A stretch of DNA of 64,000 bases from Halorubellus salinus (GCF_020567525.1 NZ_JAJCVI010000006.1:1-64000), one strand, 5' to 3'; shown: positions 41,036-49,749, numbered from the stretch's first letter. Translations and numbers: made by a program. Notes: generated by a model not told the origin, from the sequence alone.

Positions 41036-41275
41036 ATGAAGAAGCAGGAGCTCATCCACCTTCACGGCCTTCTCGCGGAGGTATCCGGACAGTACGACAC
41101 ATGGAGCGACGGCGACCTCGACCTCGAGGAATACGAGTCCCTCGGTATTCGACCAACGTCAATCCACAAATCCAAAACCGATCACAAGGCAGCGGTGTTT
41201 GCACTCGCAGGTGGCATCACTTCTGACATGGACGACGAGGCGGAGACGGAGACCGTCGCTCCGACCGCCGACTGA
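41036..41275 (+). CDS. UPF0058 protein
   Basis: The 79-aa protein reads MKKQELIHLHGLLAEVSGQYDTW..., then LEEYESLGIRPTSIHKSKTDHKAAVFALAGGITSDM. The ELIHLHGLL segment and the HKSKTDHKAAVFAL helix are the signature of the UPF0058 family, a small helical archaeal family of unknown function with conserved histidines that could bind metal. A strong TATA box sits upstream. Confidence 0.85.
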   Translation: MKKQELIHLHGLLAEVSGQYDTWSDGDLDLEEYESLGIRPTSIHKSKTDHKAAVFALAGGITSDMDDEAETETVAPTAD

Positions 41276-41449
41276 GACATCAGCCGCGTTCTACCGTAAC
41301 TACTCGCCGAAAGCGACAGCCGTATCGACGCACTCGGACTCGGTCGTCCCGCGACGCGTGGCCTGTGCCTCACGAGCACGTACCGGACGGTTCGGGCAGA
41401 ATAGCATTACAGTCGAGTCGTTCGGTTCCGGTCGGTCCGTGCTCGTCGG

Positions 41450-41983
41450 TCACTCGATTAGGTCTTCGAACTCCGGCAGGACGTCGTCCTCGTCGTCGTC
41501 CTCGTGCGCTTCCGCCGAGTGCTCGCTCTCGGCCGTGGTATCGATGTCGCTCTCCTCCGGGGTGTCGACCTCGTCGCGGTCGGTCGGTTCGGTGTCGTCT
41601 CCGGCTGCGGTGTCGGCGTCGTCTTCGGCTGTCGCGTCGTCCTCGTCGTCGATGACGTCCACGGAGAGGACCTCCAGCGGGATGTTCTCCAGTTGCGTCC
41701 CGATCTCCTTGCGAGCGATGCGGGACGCGTGTTCCTCGCGTTCCACGTTGAACACCTTCATCTCCAGTTCCAGTGCGACCAGGCTCTCGTCGGCGGCGAT
41801 GAACGCGGGGTCGATGGACTCGTGGCAGTGCGGGCACGCCCGCTCGCCCATGTTTATCTCGACGTAGTTGAGGTCGGGGTTCAGCATCGCGCCGGTCTTC
41901 GAGATGGCGATGCGGATGGCCTCGTCCTCCGTCGACACGTCGTACACGGGCACCGCCGCTTCGACGACGACTCTGCAATCCAT
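41450..41983 (-). CDS. UPF0212/DUF555 protein
   Basis: The 177-aa protein begins MDCRVVVEAAVPVYDVSTEDEAI and has the conserved DUF555 core GAMLNPDLNYVEINMGERACPHCH, a CPxC zinc knuckle, then PAFIAADESLVALELEMKVFNVEREEHASRIARKEIG. The last 60 residues are a strongly acidic halophile tail. The family is restricted to archaea and has no established function. The stop is close to the UPF0058 gene, and the two converge. Confidence 0.88.
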   Translation of the reverse strand: MDCRVVVEAAVPVYDVSTEDEAIRIAISKTGAMLNPDLNYVEINMGERACPHCHESIDPAFIAADESLVALELEMKVFNVEREEHASRIARKEIGTQLENIPLEVLSVDVIDDEDDATAEDDADTAAGDDTEPTDRDEVDTPEESDIDTTAESEHSAEAHEDDDEDDVLPEFEDLIE

Positions 41984-42185
41984 GCGTGCCAGTGGGTTCC
42001 ACTGCCATCGGCATCAAGGTTGGCGTTACCCCCGGGTACCGCAGGACGGCAGCGGGATGCGTCCGGTTACAGGTCGAGAGCAGGACCGCGGCGAGTCGAT
42101 GGAACGACCGCGACGGGTCGAGAGAGCGACCACGTCGGGCCCGGGACCGAAAGCCGGATACCCGGGCGGTCCCCGACGGTCTCGT

Positions 42186-43085
42186 ATGCACTCCGGGCGT
42201 TTCCCGCTCGCGGACCTCGCAGGTGGACTCGACCTCGCGGCGACACTCGAGAGCGGGCAGTCGTACCTCTGGCGACGCGAGGACGACGGCGCGTACGCCG
42301 GCGACGTGACGACCGACCGCGACCTCGACGACGCGCCGTGGTACTACGCGGTCCCCGACGGCGAGGTCGTGCGCGTCAGGAGGACCGACGACGCGCTCGT
42401 CTGGGAGTCCACCGAGGACGCCCACGACCGCCTCGTGCACCTCCTCAGGCTCGACGACGACCTCGACGCCATCTTCGCTGACGCGCCCGCGCTCGACCTC
42501 GTCGACGGCGCGCGCGACGCGTTCCCCGGACTCCGGCTCGTCCGCGACCCGCCGTTCGGCTGCCTGATCTCGTTCATCTGCTCGACGCAGATGCGCGTCG
42601 AACGCATCCACGAGATGGTGAGCAGTCTCGCTCGCGCGTACGGCGACGCCGTGTCCTTCCAGGGGGAGACGTATCACGCGTTCCCGACGCCAGAACAGCT
42701 CGCCGCGACAACCGAGGGCGACCTCCGCGACCTCGGGCTCGGGTACCGGGCGCCGTACGTGCAGCGGACCGCGGAGATGGTCGCGGACGGCGACGCCCAC
42801 CCCGAGGACGCGGTCGGACGCGAGTACGAGGCCGCCCGCGAGTACCTCACGCGGTTCGTCGGCGTCGGCGACAAGGTCGCGGACTGCATCCTCCTGTTCT
42901 CGCTGGGGTACCTCGAAGCCATCCCGCTTGACACGTGGATGCAGACCGTCGTCGCCGACCACTACCCGGACTGCGAGCGCGGGAACTACACCGAGACGAG
43001 TCGCGCGCTCCGCGAGCGCTTCGGTGGCGAGTACGCCGGCTACGTGCAGACGTACGTCTTCCATCACCTCCGGACCGCCGAGTGA
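42186..43085 (+). CDS. ogg: 8-oxoguanine DNA glycosylase (OGG1-like)
   Basis: The 299-aa DNA repair enzyme has the OGG layout. An N-terminal beta domain (about 1-110) is followed by helices with PPFGCLISFICSTQMRVERIHEMV (about 118-141). A helix-hairpin-helix segment FVGVGDKVADCILLFSLGYLEAIPLDTW (about 224-251) follows, in which Lys of GVGDK and Asp of PLDTW are the catalytic pair of OGG1 proteins. It removes oxidised guanine by glycosylase/lyase action. The ATG at 42186 is chosen because the conserved domain starts directly. Confidence 0.92.
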   Translation: MHSGRFPLADLAGGLDLAATLESGQSYLWRREDDGAYAGDVTTDRDLDDAPWYYAVPDGEVVRVRRTDDALVWESTEDAHDRLVHLLRLDDDLDAIFADAPALDLVDGARDAFPGLRLVRDPPFGCLISFICSTQMRVERIHEMVSSLARAYGDAVSFQGETYHAFPTPEQLAATTEGDLRDLGLGYRAPYVQRTAEMVADGDAHPEDAVGREYEAAREYLTRFVGVGDKVADCILLFSLGYLEAIPLDTWMQTVVADHYPDCERGNYTETSRALRERFGGEYAGYVQTYVFHHLRTAE

Positions 43086-43179
43086 CCGACGGCGCCAGGA
43101 GTCGTGCCAGCGTCCCTCACGCAGCCCCTATCCGGATTCGAGTCGTAGGACGGGACATGATTCGGACACTCGCTCGTCG

Positions 43180-44232
43180 GTGGTCGCGCTGACGGGGAGC
43201 GCGCTCCACTCGCTGCGTGCGGCGGTCCCGGCCCGGTACCGCGACGGTGCCCTGTTCGTCGTCCTCGCCGGCCTGTTCGGCGGGTCGTTCGCCGCCATCA
43301 AGACCGGACTCCGGGAACTCCCGCCGGTGCTGTTCGCGGGCCTCCGGTTCGACCTCGCTGCCGTCGTCCTGCTTGGGTACGTCGCGCTCGCCAGGCCGCG
43401 GTCGACGTGGCTGCCGCGAACGCGCGCCGACGCCCTCGGTATCGCCGTCGCCGCGGTCTTCCTCGTCGTCCTCAACAACGGCCTGCTGTTCGTCGGGCAG
43501 GGGACGACCACGCCCGCGGCCGCCTCGGTGATGTACGGCCTGAACCCGATCCTCGCGCCCGTGTTCGCGTGGTGGCTGCTCGGCGACCGGCTCTCGTGGG
43601 TCGGCGCGCTCGGCATCGGTATCGCGCTCGGCGGCGTCGTCCTCATCGTCCAGCCGTCGCCGTCGACGTTCACCGACGCGAGCGCACTCGGGCAGGTGTT
43701 CGTGCTCGGTGCGGCCGCCGCGGTCGCGCTCGGGAGCGTCCTCCTGCAGCGCGTCGGCGTCGACATGGAGAGCGTCTCGATGACCGCGTGGGCGATGGGC
43801 GTCGGCGCCGTCCTCCTGCACGCGCTCAGCTTCGGCATCGGCGAAGCACAGGGGACCCTCCTCGACGTCGGGACCGCGACCGCGTGGAGCATCGTCCTCG
43901 TCGCCATCCCCTCGACGGCCCTCGCGTACGCGCTGTACTTCGGGCTCATCGAGCGCGTCGGCCCGGTCCGCACGAACCTCGTCGCGTACCTCGTGCCCGT
44001 GTTCGCGGCGGCGACCGGGTGGCTGTTCCTCAACACGACCGTCGACGCGGTGACCGTCGCCGGCTTCCTCGTCGTTGTCGCCGGCGTCGCGCTCGTCGAA
44101 CGCCAGGTCGTCACCGCGGAACTCGGGCGCGTCCGCCGCCGACTCCGCAGCGGGACCGACGAGCGCCGCGAGCCGACGGCCGCGTCGGCCGACGAGCGCT
44201 GCGAGCCGGACGAGGTCCCCTGCGACGACTGA
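43180..44232 (+). CDS. DMT-superfamily (EamA) transporter
   Basis: The roughly 350-aa protein has ten predicted transmembrane helices in two EamA halves, with motifs GLFGGSFAAIKTGLRELPPVLFAGLRF (helix 1-2) and SVMYGLNPILAPVFAWWLLGDRLSW, and their second-half counterparts IPSTALAYALYFGLIERVGPVRTNL. The C-terminal tail (about 310-350) is hydrophilic and cytoplasmic. Such drug/metabolite transporters export small molecules, with substrate unknown. The start is GTG at 43180 because no in-frame ATG lies before the first helix. Confidence 0.85.
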   Translation: MVALTGSALHSLRAAVPARYRDGALFVVLAGLFGGSFAAIKTGLRELPPVLFAGLRFDLAAVVLLGYVALARPRSTWLPRTRADALGIAVAAVFLVVLNNGLLFVGQGTTTPAAASVMYGLNPILAPVFAWWLLGDRLSWVGALGIGIALGGVVLIVQPSPSTFTDASALGQVFVLGAAAAVALGSVLLQRVGVDMESVSMTAWAMGVGAVLLHALSFGIGEAQGTLLDVGTATAWSIVLVAIPSTALAYALYFGLIERVGPVRTNLVAYLVPVFAAATGWLFLNTTVDAVTVAGFLVVVAGVALVERQVVTAELGRVRRRLRSGTDERREPTAASADERCEPDEVPCDD

Positions 44233-44316
44233 GTACTCGCGGCCGGCCGGGAAGTCCGCCCGTTCGACGCGAGCGGTGCACGAATCGTTTTCACGAGCGC
44301 CCCGGAACGTCGACGT

Positions 44317-45324
44317 ATGGAACTCGGCACGGGTCTGTTCACCTGTCAGTCGCGGCCGGACGACGACCGCTCGATGGACGAGCTCTACGACGAGATGCTC
44401 ACGGTCGCCGCCGCCGCGGACGACGCCGGCCTGGACTCGGTGTGGGTCTCCGAGCATCACTTCACGGAGGACGGCTATCTCTCCGGGACGATGCCGAGTC
44501 TCGGCGCGCTCGCCGCCGCGACCGACGACGTCGAGATCGGGACGTGCATCGCGCTCGCGCCGCTGTACGACGGCGTCCGGCTCGCCGAGGACGTCGCGAC
44601 GGCGGACAACGTCGCGGGCGACCGGGTGACGCTCGGGCTCGCCATCGGGTCGAACCCCGCGGAGTTCGACGCGTTCGGCGTCCCCGTCGAGGAGCGCGTG
44701 GAACGCCTCGCCGACCAGGTGAACCTCCTGAAGGCGGCGTGGAGCGAGGGCCCGCTCGACTACGACGCCGAGTTCCACGACGTCGACCCGAGCGTGAACG
44801 TGACGCCGAAGCCCGTCGGGAACGACGTCCCCATCATGCTCGGCGGCGGCGCGAAACCCGCGGTCCGGCGCGCGGCCCGGAAGGCGGACGCGTGGTGCGC
44901 GCCCTCGAAGCTCTCGGTCGGCGGTCTCGAGAAGCGCGTCGAGGACATCGCGGCCGTCCGCGAGGAGGAAGGTATCGACGGCGAGTTCACGAACTACGTG
45001 CTCCAGCACGGCTGGGTCGGCGACTCGAAGGAGGAGGCGTGGGAGACCATGCGTGACGGCTACTTCTACATCCAGCGTCGGTACGCGGAGATCTTCAGCG
45101 GCGAGACCGTCGACGAGCTCGACGACGACCGCAAGCAAGAGTTGAAAGAGCAGGCGATCTTCGGGACGCCCGAGCAGGTCGTCGACGAACTGGCAACGTA
45201 CCGCGACGCTCTCGGCGACGACACGCACTTCATCTTCCGGACGTACCACCCGGGCGTCGGTACGGACGAGATGGTCGAGTGCATCCAGCGCCTCGGCGAC
45301 GAGGTCGCGCCCGAACTCCGGTAG
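44317..45324 (+). CDS. LLM-class (luciferase-like) flavin oxidoreductase
   Basis: The 335-aa protein has the TIM-barrel bacterial-luciferase fold: GTGLFTCQSRPDD, DSVWVSEHHFTEDGYLSGTMPSLGALAAAT, ADNVAGDRVTLGLAIGSNPAEFDAFG, and GNDVPIMLGGGAKPAVRRAARKADAW. The family uses FMN or F420; the sequence does not decide between them, although F420 is common in Halobacteria. Substrate is unknown. The gene is isolated between a transporter and a methyltransferase. Confidence 0.9.
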   Translation: MELGTGLFTCQSRPDDDRSMDELYDEMLTVAAAADDAGLDSVWVSEHHFTEDGYLSGTMPSLGALAAATDDVEIGTCIALAPLYDGVRLAEDVATADNVAGDRVTLGLAIGSNPAEFDAFGVPVEERVERLADQVNLLKAAWSEGPLDYDAEFHDVDPSVNVTPKPVGNDVPIMLGGGAKPAVRRAARKADAWCAPSKLSVGGLEKRVEDIAAVREEEGIDGEFTNYVLQHGWVGDSKEEAWETMRDGYFYIQRRYAEIFSGETVDELDDDRKQELKEQAIFGTPEQVVDELATYRDALGDDTHFIFRTYHPGVGTDEMVECIQRLGDEVAPELR

Positions 45325-45343
45325 GCCGCGCGCGAGTCGCGCA

Positions 45344-45466
45344 GTCCTCTCGGGGGACCGCGAAGTCGAACGCGAGGTCGTCGGCGGTCCGGCCGGTCCG
45401 AAGGGCGCGCTCGACGAACGCGGTCTTCCCGCGCGAGTACGACTCGACGTCGTAGCGGTCGACCAT
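45344..45466 (-). pseudogene. Possible remnant of a small gene
   Basis: On the minus strand ATG at 45466 begins MVDRYDVESYSRGKTAFVERALRTGRTADDLAFDFAVPRE, which looks like true protein for about 40 residues, with haloarchaeal codon use. It then runs into the antisense of the neighbouring flavin oxidoreductase gene. It may be the 5' part of a truncated gene. No family is recognised. Confidence 0.25.
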
Positions 45467-45561
45467 TGGTGGGCGAAGCGACGCCACCATCCTCGACGTC
45501 GGTGATTCGTGCTAGCACGAATCCCCACAGGGATACGTACGGGGCGTCCCTCTGGGTGCGT

Positions 45562-46116
45562 ATGGGATTCCACACGTTCCCCGTCGACCGCGCCGATGCC
45601 CTGGAGGACGAGTCGCGGTACCGCTTCTGTTCGCGCGAAGAGCTCGTCGCGGCGCTCGCGCTCGACGGCGACGAGACCGTCGCGGACCTCGGGTCCGGGA
45701 CGGGGTTCTACACGGACGACGTTGCACCGTTCGCCGGATCGACGTACGCCGTCGACGTCCAGAGCGAGATGCACGACGTCTACCGCGAGAAGGGTGCACC
45801 CGAGAACGTCTCGTTCGTCACGGCGGCGGTGTCGGATCTGCCGTTCGACGACGACGAGCTGGATGCGGCGTACTCGACGATGACGCACCACGAGTACGCG
45901 GACGCGGCCGGGCTTGCGGAACTGCGGCGCGTGCTCGCGCCCGGTGCGCGCCTGGTGACCGTGGACTGGTCGGCGACCGGTGCGGGCGAGGACGGCCCCC
46001 CGACCGACGAGCGGTTCGCGCCCGCGGACGTCGTCGAGGACCTCGAAGCTGCCGGGTTCACCGTCGAGCGTGCGAGCGAGCGCCCCGAGACGTTCCTCGT
46101 CGTCGCCACCGCCTGA
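45562..46116 (+). CDS. Class I SAM-dependent methyltransferase
   Basis: The 184-aa protein begins MGFHTFPVDRADALEDESRYRFCSREEL. It has the Rossmann methyltransferase motifs VADLGSGTGFYTDDVAPF (motif I, about 38-55), YAVDVQSEMHDVY (motif II), LPFDDDELDAAYSTMTHHEY and ELRRVLAPGARLVTVDW. The substrate is unknown; relatives are generic Methyltransf_11 proteins. The ATG at 45562 gives a compact protein with no spare N-terminus. Confidence 0.9.
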   Translation: MGFHTFPVDRADALEDESRYRFCSREELVAALALDGDETVADLGSGTGFYTDDVAPFAGSTYAVDVQSEMHDVYREKGAPENVSFVTAAVSDLPFDDDELDAAYSTMTHHEYADAAGLAELRRVLAPGARLVTVDWSATGAGEDGPPTDERFAPADVVEDLEAAGFTVERASERPETFLVVATA

Positions 46117-46258
46117 GTCCCGCCTCACCGATGCCGAGTGCAGAACTGACCGAACGTACACCACCTTGCATGTGATTAAACAATATAGGCACGTCTGGAG
46201 AGTATGGGGTGCTATCAGGGGAAGCCTTAACCGTGAGAATCGTTCACATGCTCGTACG

Positions 46259-46402
46259 ATGGTACGAACCGACGCGTACACACCCAGCGAGGCCGAGTAC
46301 GAGTGCGTGCGATGCGGTGCACGCCTCGAGAGTCAGGCGGACACCTGCGACGACCCGTTCTGTGACGGCGCGCCACGCAACATCGGGGTCGCACGAGAGT
46401 AA
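46259..46402 (+). CDS. 47-aa rubrerythrin-like zinc microprotein (copy 1)
   Basis: ATG at 46259 opens MVRTDAYTPSEAEYECVRCGARLE, then CDDPFCDGAPRNIGVARE. The CxxC pair and later C-x4-C pair make a rubredoxin-like Cys4 site. It ends in the typical 'R-N-I-(A/G)-V-ARE' tail of a haloarchaeal family of rubrerythrin-like microproteins, which I recall as DUF7129. It is a paralogue of the next gene (46612), sharing the whole C-terminal half. Confidence 0.75.
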   Translation: MVRTDAYTPSEAEYECVRCGARLESQADTCDDPFCDGAPRNIGVARE

Positions 46403-46574
46403 GGCACCACCGCGGCGAGAACCTACCAATCCGCTATTCCGTCCCGCGGGCCCGCCACTCATGGGCTGGCCGGGCCCGCGACCCGACCGCGAGAGCGGTC
46501 GTCCTTCTCACGTCGTTCCAACCGTACACCACCAGGAGCCCCAACCAGATTACCAGTTCTTCACGTGGGAGCAG

Positions 46575-46583
46575 ACTTATTAG
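46575..46583 (+). promoter_or_regulatory. TATA-like box of the second zinc microprotein
   Basis: ACTTATTAG is centred 33 bp before ATG 46612. A CGTACACCACC motif occurs upstream of both zinc microproteins (about 46155 and 46524). Confidence 0.5.
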
Positions 46584-46611
46584 CGTGCGTGTCAATATCT
46601 AACGTACAGAT

Positions 46612-46758
46612 ATGGGCAAACGAACTACGAAAACAGACCGAACGGTACAGACGTTCGAATGTGCTCGCTGCGGCGAACGCCTCGACAGCGCCTCGGACTC
46701 GTGCTCGGACCCGCTGTGCGACGGCGAACCGCGGAGCATCGGCGTCGCCAGGGAGTGA
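46612..46758 (+). CDS. 48-aa rubrerythrin-like zinc microprotein (copy 2)
   Basis: ATG at 46612 opens MGKRTTKTDRTVQTFECARCGERLD, then CSDPLCDGEPRSIGVARE. It is too short for most gene finders. It matches copy 1 (46259) through the zinc site (CARCG vs CVRCG, CSDPLCDG vs CDDPFCDG) and the end SIGVARE vs NIGVARE, whereas the N-terminal 14 residues differ. It binds a single zinc by four cysteines. The two are tandem paralogues 210 bp apart with no gene between. Confidence 0.75.
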   Translation: MGKRTTKTDRTVQTFECARCGERLDSASDSCSDPLCDGEPRSIGVARE

Positions 46759-46767
46759 CGACGAGCG

Positions 46768-47223
46768 CTAGAAGTCCGGGAGGTCCTCCGGCGGCTCGTA
46801 CTCCGACTCCCAGTCCACGTACTCGTCCTTGAGGACGTCGCACACCACCTGCCCGAACTCCGTCAACGACGCGTTCAGCGACGACACCGTACTCCACTCG
46901 TCGAGCCCCGGGTGATAGTCGCGCTCCTTCCAGTCCTCCGGGATGCCAGGCGCGTGGTAGCCGACGCGGTCCGCGAACCCGTCCCAGAAGAAGTCGAACT
47001 CCGCGAACATCGACAGGTCGAGGGCGATGCCGAACTCGCGTTCGTCCAGGTCCGTGTGCTCGGCCCACTCGTCGAACGCACGCTCCCACGCCCCCTCGCG
47101 GAGGAACGCCTCCAACTCCTCGCGCTTGTAGTCCGTGTCGCCGACGATCTCGGCGTCCTCGTACTCGTTCGGGTCGACCTCCTCGAGCTCCGGTACCGGT
47201 GGCGTGTCAACGTCGAGTCCCAT
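46768..47223 (-). CDS. Conserved haloarchaeal protein of unknown function
   Basis: The 151-aa acidic protein begins MGLDVDTPPVPELEEVDPNEYEDAEIVGDTDYKREELEAFLREGAWERAFDEWAEHTDLDE. It ends SLTEFGQVVCDVLKDEYVDWESEYEPPEDLPDF and has several Trp/Tyr-rich patches (FDFFWDGFADRVGYHAPGIPEDW). There is no membrane segment and one cysteine. The ATG at 47223 is used since the frame upstream is not protein-like. I do not recognise the family. Confidence 0.7.
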   Translation of the reverse strand: MGLDVDTPPVPELEEVDPNEYEDAEIVGDTDYKREELEAFLREGAWERAFDEWAEHTDLDEREFGIALDLSMFAEFDFFWDGFADRVGYHAPGIPEDWKERDYHPGLDEWSTVSSLNASLTEFGQVVCDVLKDEYVDWESEYEPPEDLPDF

Positions 47224-47375
47224 ACCCGGCCGGACGCCTGCAGGGCGGATAAGGATTCCCGGACGCAGCACTCGAAGCGGTTCCAGCGACCGATCGAGAG
47301 CGCGAGCCCAGCGACGCTGTTTTCGCGCGACGAACGGACGGAACTGTTTAGTCGAGGCCCCCCCAGGAGTGGTGT

Positions 47376-47675
47376 ATGAGCGACTTCGACCTCGACCTCC
47401 GCGCCGTCGAAGACCACCTCGACGACGAGGACGAGGATGCAGACCTCACCGGGAGTGTCCGCCTGGGCGTCCTCGACGGCACCACGCCCAGCAGCGAGTG
47501 GTACGACACCGTCATGGACGGGAACGTCCTCGTCCTCGACGTCAAAGGCGACGTGAACGAGCTCGCGGCCGGGTTCGCGCGCGACATCCGCGAGGACGAC
47601 GGCTCGCTCGTGCACTTCCGCGGATTCCTCATCGTCTCCCCACCCGGCATCGACATCGACACCAGCGACCTCTGA
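47376..47675 (+). CDS. Small conserved haloarchaeal protein (DUF5779-like)
   Basis: The 99-aa acidic protein reads MSDFDLDLRAVEDHLDDEDEDADLTGSVRLGVLDGTTPSSEWYDTVMDGNVLVLDVKGDVNELAAGFARDIREDDGSLVHFRGFLIVSPPGIDIDTSDL. An N-terminal helix is followed by an alpha/beta segment. The pattern GSVRLGVLDGTTPSSEWYDTV recalls a family known from Halobacteria as DUF5779, from memory. No function is known. Confidence 0.7.
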   Translation: MSDFDLDLRAVEDHLDDEDEDADLTGSVRLGVLDGTTPSSEWYDTVMDGNVLVLDVKGDVNELAAGFARDIREDDGSLVHFRGFLIVSPPGIDIDTSDL

Positions 47676-47721
47676 ACGCCTCACCATCGACGCCGTCGCT
47701 CGGTCACCGGTTTCCAGACTG

Positions 47722-47728
47722 CTTATAT
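47722..47728 (+). promoter_or_regulatory. TATA box of the MFS gene
   Basis: CTTATAT is centred 30 bp before the GTG start at 47755, supporting that start. Confidence 0.6.
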
Positions 47729-47754
47729 CGACGCCCGCGAACTGACAGCCACAA

Positions 47755-48966
47755 GTGACGACCTCGCCTCGGTTCCGTGCTATCGACGCACGCACGGTCG
47801 CGCTCGTCGCCGGGCTGTTCGTCCTCTCCGCCGCCGCTGGCGCGTACGAGATCGCGCCAGCGAGCGTCGTCCCGCTCGTCCGCGACGGCCTCGGTATCGG
47901 CGCGACGGCCGCGGGGTGGCTCGTCAGCGTCATGTACCTGACCGCGGTCGTCCTGTCGATACCCGTCGGGTTCGCGCTCGACCGCTTCGACGTCCGGCGC
48001 ACCGTCACCGCCGCCGCCCTCGCCCTCCTCGCCGCCGGCGCCTGGGGGTGGGACGCGGCGACCGCGGGCGATTACTGGTCGCTGTTCGCGTCGCGCATCC
48101 TCGGCGGCGCAGCGTACGTCGTCTTCTGGAACGCGGGCGCGGACCTCGTCGGGCAGGCCGTCGACGCCGACGTGCGCGCGACCGCCGTGAGCGCGTTCAC
48201 CGCGAGCGCGCCCGTCGGGTTCGCACTCGGCCAGTTCGGCGGCCCAGTCGTCGCAGCCGCGTTCGGGTGGCCCGCCATATTCCCCGTGTTCGCGACCGCC
48301 GCCGTCCTCGGCGTCGCCGTCTTCCTCGGCGCGACCGCCGGCGAGTCGTTCGACGACGCCATCGAGACGCCCGCCCCCGACCGCCGCCAGCTCGCGGGCG
48401 TGTTCCGGAGTCGCGCCGTCTGGACGCTCTCGACGCTGTCGTTCCTCGGGTTCTCGCTGTACCTGTTCGTGAACTCGTGGCTCCCCAGCTACCTCGAGAG
48501 CGAGCTCGAGGTGTCGCTCGCGCTCGCCGGCGCCCTCACCGCGGTCTTCCCCGCGATGGGCGTCCTCTCGCGGACCTCGGGCGGCGTGCTGTCGGACCGC
48601 CTGTTCGACGGCCGGCGCCGCCCCGTCGTCGTCCTCTCCTTTCTCCTCACCGCGCCCGCGTTCGCCGGATTCGTCGCGTTCGCGAGCGTCCCAGCCGTCG
48701 TTGCACTCACCGTCGTCTCCGGGTTCGCCATCCAGCTCGCGCTCGGCCTGCTGTACACGTACGTCACCGAGCACGTCCCCGAGGAGGTCACCGGCACCGC
48801 CATCGCCGTGATGACGAGCGTCGGGCTCTTCGGCGCGTTCCTCGCACCCATCGTCGCCGCCGAGATCATCGCCGCCCGCGGGTACTCCGACGCGTTCCTC
48901 GCCGCACTCCTCGTCGCCGTCGCCGGCATCGCGCTCGCCTGGGTCGCCCCGACCGACGGCGAGTGA
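47755..48966 (+). CDS. MFS-family transporter
   Basis: The 403-aa membrane protein has 12 predicted helices. The first cytoplasmic loop carries GFALDRFDVRRT in the position of the MFS A-motif (G-x-x-x-D-R-x-x-x-R). The second half has GVLSDRLFDGRRRP, the matching loop. A GYSDAFLAALLVAVAGIALAWV helix ends the protein. The substrate is not clear from sequence; nitrate/nitrite or drug exporters are possibilities. The GTG start follows a TATA box by 30 bp. Confidence 0.88.
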   Translation: MTTSPRFRAIDARTVALVAGLFVLSAAAGAYEIAPASVVPLVRDGLGIGATAAGWLVSVMYLTAVVLSIPVGFALDRFDVRRTVTAAALALLAAGAWGWDAATAGDYWSLFASRILGGAAYVVFWNAGADLVGQAVDADVRATAVSAFTASAPVGFALGQFGGPVVAAAFGWPAIFPVFATAAVLGVAVFLGATAGESFDDAIETPAPDRRQLAGVFRSRAVWTLSTLSFLGFSLYLFVNSWLPSYLESELEVSLALAGALTAVFPAMGVLSRTSGGVLSDRLFDGRRRPVVVLSFLLTAPAFAGFVAFASVPAVVALTVVSGFAIQLALGLLYTYVTEHVPEEVTGTAIAVMTSVGLFGAFLAPIVAAEIIAARGYSDAFLAALLVAVAGIALAWVAPTDGE

Positions 48967-49014
48967 GGCGGCCTCGCCCTCGTCGAACGTCTCGAAGCCG
49001 AACCCGCCAGTCGG

Positions 49015-49749
49015 CTACGGCTCGTGGAACGTCAGGACGTGCCCGTCTGGATCGCGGACGCGGACCGCGCGCTCGCCGCCACCAGCACCAGCATCGAGGG
49101 ACTCACGGTCCGTGATTCGGTCCTCGACGGCGTTCGCCGCGCGCTCGGGGGCCTCGGTCTCGAACCCGAGGTCGACGTGCACGCCGCCGCGGGCGTCGGC
49201 GAGCCCGAGATGGGGCTCCCAGAGCTCGAGCGCCATCGGGCCGTGCATCCGGACCCGTTCCCGGTCGGCGCCGCGGTCGACCGTCTCGAACCCGAGGGCC
49301 GCGTAGAACGCCTCCGCCGCGTCGAGGTCCGCGACCTCCAGGACGACCTCGAACACGCCGTCGATACCGGGCCCGTCGACGTCCGTCTGCCCGAGTTCCA
49401 CGCAGTTCCCGTCGTCGTCGTAGCAGTACAGCGACCTCGCGTCGCCGAACACGTGCTCGTCGAGCGCGAACCCGGCGTCCTCCAGTGCACGCCACCACTC
49501 GTCGTACTCGTCACTCGGGATGCTCATCGCGTAGTGCGTGTGGAGGCCGCCACGCGGGACCGCGTCCGGGCGACGCAACACGAGCGCGGTGTCGCCAGCT
49601 GCGAACGCCACCTGGTCGTCGGCGCGCGCGAGCGCTGCCGGCAGTGACCCGTCCGCGACCGCGTCCATCGCGAGCGTCTCGCCGTAGAACGCGCGCGCCG
49701 CAGCCACGTCCTTCACCTCCAGTGCCAACCACGACAGCCCCGAGAGCAT
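49015..49749 (-). CDS. VOC-family (glyoxalase/dioxygenase-like) protein
   Basis: The 244-aa protein consists of two vicinal-oxygen-chelate modules: LSWLALEVKDVAAARAFYGETLAM at about 2-25 and VFEVVLEVADLDAAEAFYAALGFETVDRG near 130-158. Each VOC module folds as two beta-alpha-beta-beta-beta units. Candidate ligands are H72 and E117 (LYCYDDDGNCVELGQ) in the first half and the late HVDLGF and H-x-L-T-F-H-E-P. It resembles extradiol dioxygenases and glyoxalase I without assigning a substrate. Confidence 0.85.
   Translation of the reverse strand: MLSGLSWLALEVKDVAAARAFYGETLAMDAVADGSLPAALARADDQVAFAAGDTALVLRRPDAVPRGGLHTHYAMSIPSDEYDEWWRALEDAGFALDEHVFGDARSLYCYDDDGNCVELGQTDVDGPGIDGVFEVVLEVADLDAAEAFYAALGFETVDRGADRERVRMHGPMALELWEPHLGLADARGGVHVDLGFETEAPERAANAVEDRITDRESLDAGAGGGERAVRVRDPDGHVLTFHEP

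Noticed and set aside
41024-41275. Start of the UPF0058 gene at ATG 41024
   Set aside because: The TATA spacing places transcription start after this codon, and the family begins at about residue 5.
43117-46281. 1054-codon minus-strand frame spanning four genes
   Set aside because: It is antisense to transporter, flavoprotein and methyltransferase genes that are each clearly recognised.
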